Assembly (NCBI GenBank): GCA_947179155.2
Contig: OX359265.1
Location: 60,924,754 to 60,988,753 of the forward strand
Length of the DNA stretch: 64,000 bases
Direction: 5' to 3'
Source: Hedera helix
Taxonomy: Eukaryota; Streptophyta; Magnoliopsida; Apiales; Araliaceae
Shown piece by piece: positions 60,098 to 64,000 of this stretch (within the stretch, counting starts at the first letter, position 1; every line of letters starts with the position of its first letter). The notes under the pieces were generated by a model. That model was not told the DNA's origin, did no database searches, and saw only the letters and a list, made by a program, of their open reading frames with translations. Position numbers and translations under genes: made by a program.

Positions 60098-63000
60098 TGT
60101 GACGCTCTTAAATTTGGGTTTTATAATTTTGAATTTGGTGCTCATGATCCATTATCATTAAACATATTCTACAAACTAAGGTGAAAATATATAAACATAA
60201 TTTGTTTATTATAAAAGGTCTTATAATTTTCAAAGTCTATTAACTTTAACTTAATACAAAATATACACCTTAATTATTCCAAAAGGTTTACACAAATAAA
60301 TTATAAAAATTAACTAATTAACTAAACATGCACATTAATCTATTGTTGGATATTTTTCTAGTCTTTGCTCTTCTTTGAACATTCGGGTTTAGTGAAAAAA
60401 TATTATGATATAGTAAGGGTGAATAATTATTTTGCTCAGCAAGTTTAAGTAAATAATGAATACAATAATGATATATCATGATTGGTAAGAAATAACTTCT
60501 GAGATTTCAACAATATATAATAATTATGAAATAATGAAAATCAAGTTCTAATTAAAAAGGGATTTTTGAGTCTTTACTGTTGATTGACTACTATGAGCCA
60601 TGAGCTAATTTTAAGAGATGACAGTAATTTAACTGAACCTTTTAGTATTTTGGTATTTGAGGAGATCGGCCTCTTGAACCTTATGTGTATACAAAATATT
60701 TAGACATATTGCGCATATTCAATTTTTTGATAATAATCCGCTTGTTAAGGGTTGTTCTTTTTCATACTTACTATAAGAGTCTGCGATAACTATTGGTTTG
60801 GATAAGTTTTTAACGGTATTCAAGTTAATGAATTTATACATGTAATGTCTAGGCGAAACAATTAACTTAGACTTTCTTCTTAAATAGTTTATGAATAACC
60901 AAATTTTAATGTTTCATAGTTAAATAATGGAACAATCTTTAATTGCACACAAATGCGAATGACAATACTAATATCGAGGTAGATTAATTTTTAATAATTA
61001 AACCATTTAGAGAACTTTGAAAAGTAAATATAAATCTGGGTATAGGAAATTCGTCTGTTCCGTTGATTATTGCTAAACAATTTAAATTAACTTACTTTGA
61101 AAAGACCTAACATTAATAAGGTTGATATTTCAATTAGTATATCGCATAAATATTCATATTAATAACTTTTGTACATCTTACTCAAAATTATTTAACATTT
61201 AGTCACATAATTAAACATTTAATAATATATTACACACTTAAAAACATTATCATCATTTGATAATATTTTAATCACTTTAATATTCAACATTTAATAATCT
61301 TTAAACTCTTGTATAATATTATTCATTATTTAATAATATTTAAATTATTTATTAATATTATTAATCATTTAATAATATTTTAACAATTTAATAATGCATT
61401 AATTATCTTACTAATATTATTATTCATTTAATAATATTTTATTTATTTTTTAATATTATTAAATATTTAATAATATTTTATTTATTTATTAATATTATTA
61501 ATTATTTAATTTTTAATTAAACATTTAATAGTATTTTAATTGAGTCTTATAATAATATTAATAATTTTAATTTTTTCTGACCCATTTTGTACATAAAAGA
61601 TCCGATCTGACCTGTTTTATAAAGCCCGAATCGACCCGAATTAAATAAGTTTATTATTCAAAAATTCAGCCAGGCACTACAGCGCCCGGTTTTACACTAT
61701 AAATTGGTGCCGCAATGCTGGCAGTCATAATACAATTTTTTTTTTTTTTTTTTTTACTTTGCCAACTTGAGCTACTTTGATTTAATTTTTAATAAAACGT
61801 GTTATACATATTCAAATGACTGCAAATTTAATTTTTTTATCTTCTTAATTTATTGTTCTTCAATATTTCATGGATCGATTGCATTTTTGACATAAAAATT
61901 ATGATCGATCATTAGGGTTTTGAAAATCAACATTTTTGGTACAAACTCCATAACTTTTTCATTTTACTACATTTTTCAACGATTCAAGTTAAGTTATCTT
62001 TAAGACTCATAGATTTATCATTCAAGTCATAAACATCACATAAACAACTTTCACAACTTAAACCATAACTCATCAATTTAACCATTAAACTAGGATTTTT
62101 CTGCAAAACGTGCTTATATGCTATTTTCATCTATCATTTTATATACTAAACATAGAGACACATATACAATGGAACTTTAACCATAAAATTTCATACATAT
62201 CATAGATCTATCATCATATAGCTTTAAAAATAGTTTTTTAAACCATACAAACACATTTTGTACATAAAAATTTATTTTTAACCATAGAAATAACATATAT
62301 TATATAGATCACATATTCTCTATCAAATTTTCATCTTTATTCCTTCGAAACTTTCATGGTTTTCTTTTTACAAACAACCTCCCATAACCATCATATTACA
62401 ACTTATACTACAACATAAACTATAAAAATGAATAAGGTTTAAGTTAACCTTAATGTTCTTTATGCTTTTTTCCTCCTCCTTCCAAAGTAAGATACAAAAC
62501 TTGAAAACTCCACTTTTACTCTTTGATCTATACTAAATTTACTTACACAAGCATACAAGAACTAACACTCAAAGTGTTTACAACTCTCAAAGAACTCTTT
62601 CTTTCTTTTCTCTCTAGAAACTTAGTAGTATTCTTCAAGTGACTAACATTTGATAGGCATGGTGTTGGAGTCTATTTATAACATTTCCCTAAACACCATT
62701 AACATCTACTAAACATCTAACATTGGTCAAAGTAAAGCTAATTTAGGTTTACTATTGGATTGATAGACACATTTGATTGACTAGGTTTGGTAAGAGTTAG
62801 TAGGAGTTGGTGAACAACTAGTCCTTTACAAAGATTTTCAAGTAACTTAAGCTAACACTCCACCCCTCTTTGGGTCCCATTATAGTCGATCAACATGGCC
62901 AATTTCCCTCTATTTTTTCTTTTTATTTTGCTAGAATAATAAGCATATATACATACATATATATACACACACATATATACACACACACATATATATATAC

Positions 63001-63575
63001 CTGTTGGACTAATACTTGAAATTGATTGGGCTCCATATTGGACTCTAGGAGTAAAACAATTGGGTTCAATCATTTAAATTGTTTGAACTCCTTGAATTCA
63101 TTCATTGGACCACTAGTTCATTTTATCTAGAGTTTCCAACAATTAATTCACTTGGGCTCATCATATAATAATTCATGATACTTGAAATTCAAACAAGCAT
63201 TGTGTTAGTTTCATATTCATTTGGACTCCTTGTTTATTTAACATTTAGGCAACCAATCAATTCAAATGAGGCTTATCACATTATGCTCATTTAATAGCCA
63301 CATTGGTATAAATACATAATTAGACTTGATAATTACAAAGTCCATTGAACTATCAATTAGGTTTACTATCTTATCAATCATTGATATTAATATTCTTAGA
63401 TTATTCCATTAGGTTAATTAATCAACCGATTAGACTTTCCTTAATTAAAACACACACATAACTATATAATCAACCACTCACATAACTTCATAATTAAATC
63501 TCACAAAATTTAACTTCGTTGATAATTAGTTTTTAATTTTAATTATAACGTGACTTAAAATTCATGGTCATTACA
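60098..63575 (-). mobile_element. Probable second long solo LTR, minus orientation
   Basis: Read on the minus strand it starts TGTAATGACCATGAATTTTAAG (from 63575) and ends AAATTTAAGAGCGTCACA (60098). Both resemble the ends of the solo LTR at 32437-35307 (TGTAAGACCCCGAATTTTATG ... TTTGGGGGCGTCACA). A TATAAATAG box lies in the right place (about 62670, minus strand), followed by a CT/GA-rich leader, and a TGAGC...CACCC block near the end matches the other LTR. Flanks TTATA / CTATA agree in 4 of 5 bases. Length 3,478 bp; no internal domains. Ends are inferred from similarity. Confidence 0.6.
61190..61560. repeat. Degenerate (ATTTAATAATATT)n repeat block
   Basis: Short variants of TTTAATAATATT recur dozens of times with period about 12-30 bp inside the second LTR. 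Confidence 0.8.
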
Positions 63576-63580
63576 CTATA

Positions 63581-63935
63581 TATATATATATTATGTAACT
63601 TCAATTATGTAATTTTATGTATTTGTATCTATTTAATAATTAAAACTTGTCCAATAGGACTACTGTAGGTGGAAGGAAGCGCCAATAGTTGTTGAGTATT
63701 ATTATTTATTAAAATTTTGTTATATCAAGTTACTAAAATTAATTACCAATAAATTCATAATCAAACTAGCTAGGCAGGCAAAGGCGGAGTTTAATCATGG
63801 CAATAACGTCTCACCAATAGGTTAACCTTATTTTTTTTTCTTATGAAGAAGATGAACATGTCTGTCAGCGCTAGCTATCTGGATGGGATGGATATCTTAA
63901 AATTAAGTACTCACTCACTTACTATATAGTCTTGG

Positions 63936-63936
<1 letters not shown>
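63581..63936. other. Right-hand intergenic DNA
   Basis: No gene seen; ordinary AT-rich sequence between the LTR and the terminal microsatellite. Confidence 0.5.

Positions 63937-63937
<1 letters not shown>

Positions 63938-64000
<63 letters not shown>
63938..64000. repeat. (TA)n microsatellite running to the window edge
   Basis: At least 31 TA units; the tract continues beyond the window. Confidence 0.95.

Overview
This is an AT-rich stretch of a eudicot plant nuclear genome. The evidence is GT-AG introns, plant-specific gene families (CYCD6-like cyclins, SPOROCYTELESS/NOZZLE, PHOS32/34-type universal stress protein, UBP14), many (TA)n/(GA)n microsatellites, and a dense population of plant transposons whose target-site duplications can be read directly. 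The species cannot be fixed from the sequence.

Layout. 1-2.5 kb: last three exons of an unrecognised serine/basic-rich protein gene (+). 4.3-6.5 kb and 7.9-9.9 kb: tandem pair of six-exon D-type cyclin genes (+) of the CYCD6 type, with identical internal exon sizes and long diverged acidic/Ser-Thr tails. 11.0-23.0 kb: complete 20-exon UBP14 (isopeptidase T) gene on the minus strand, reconstructed as 807 aa with ZnF-UBP, Cys and His boxes and two UBA domains. 26.0-28.7 kb: two decayed genes on the plus strand, a frameshifted single-TM protein gene and fragments of a tRNA m1G37 methyltransferase (TRM5). 28.8-48.9 kb: gene-poor transposon zone. 49.2-50.5 kb: three-exon SPL/NZZ gene (+), 340 aa with the SPL motif and C-terminal EAR motif. 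56.8-58.2 kb: PHOS32/34-like universal stress protein gene (+). 58.6-64 kb: repeats, including a probable second long solo LTR.

The most notable content is in the repeat zone. A 1,319-bp non-autonomous hAT-type element (30732-32050, perfect 8-bp TSD AACGTCCC) carries the promoter region, first exon and splice donor of a proline-transporter-like gene. A 2.87-kb solo LTR (32437-35307, TSD TTACT) is built largely of tandem repeats. A roughly 3-kb foldback/MULE-like element (37572-40548, 9-bp TSD CATTTTTTA) is interrupted by a 1.3-kb Harbinger-type element (39027-40350, TSD TTA). A tRNA-derived SINE (40761-40877) has perfect 16-bp direct repeats, and a Tourist-like MITE (47438-47782) has TSD TTA.

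The host genes do not form a pathway or operon; each is an independent plant transcription unit. Themes present are the cell cycle (cyclins), ubiquitin recycling (UBP14), sporogenesis and ovule patterning (SPL/NZZ) and stress signalling (USP). All exon structures were inferred by eye from reading-frame continuity, splice sites and family knowledge; no alignment or search was run.
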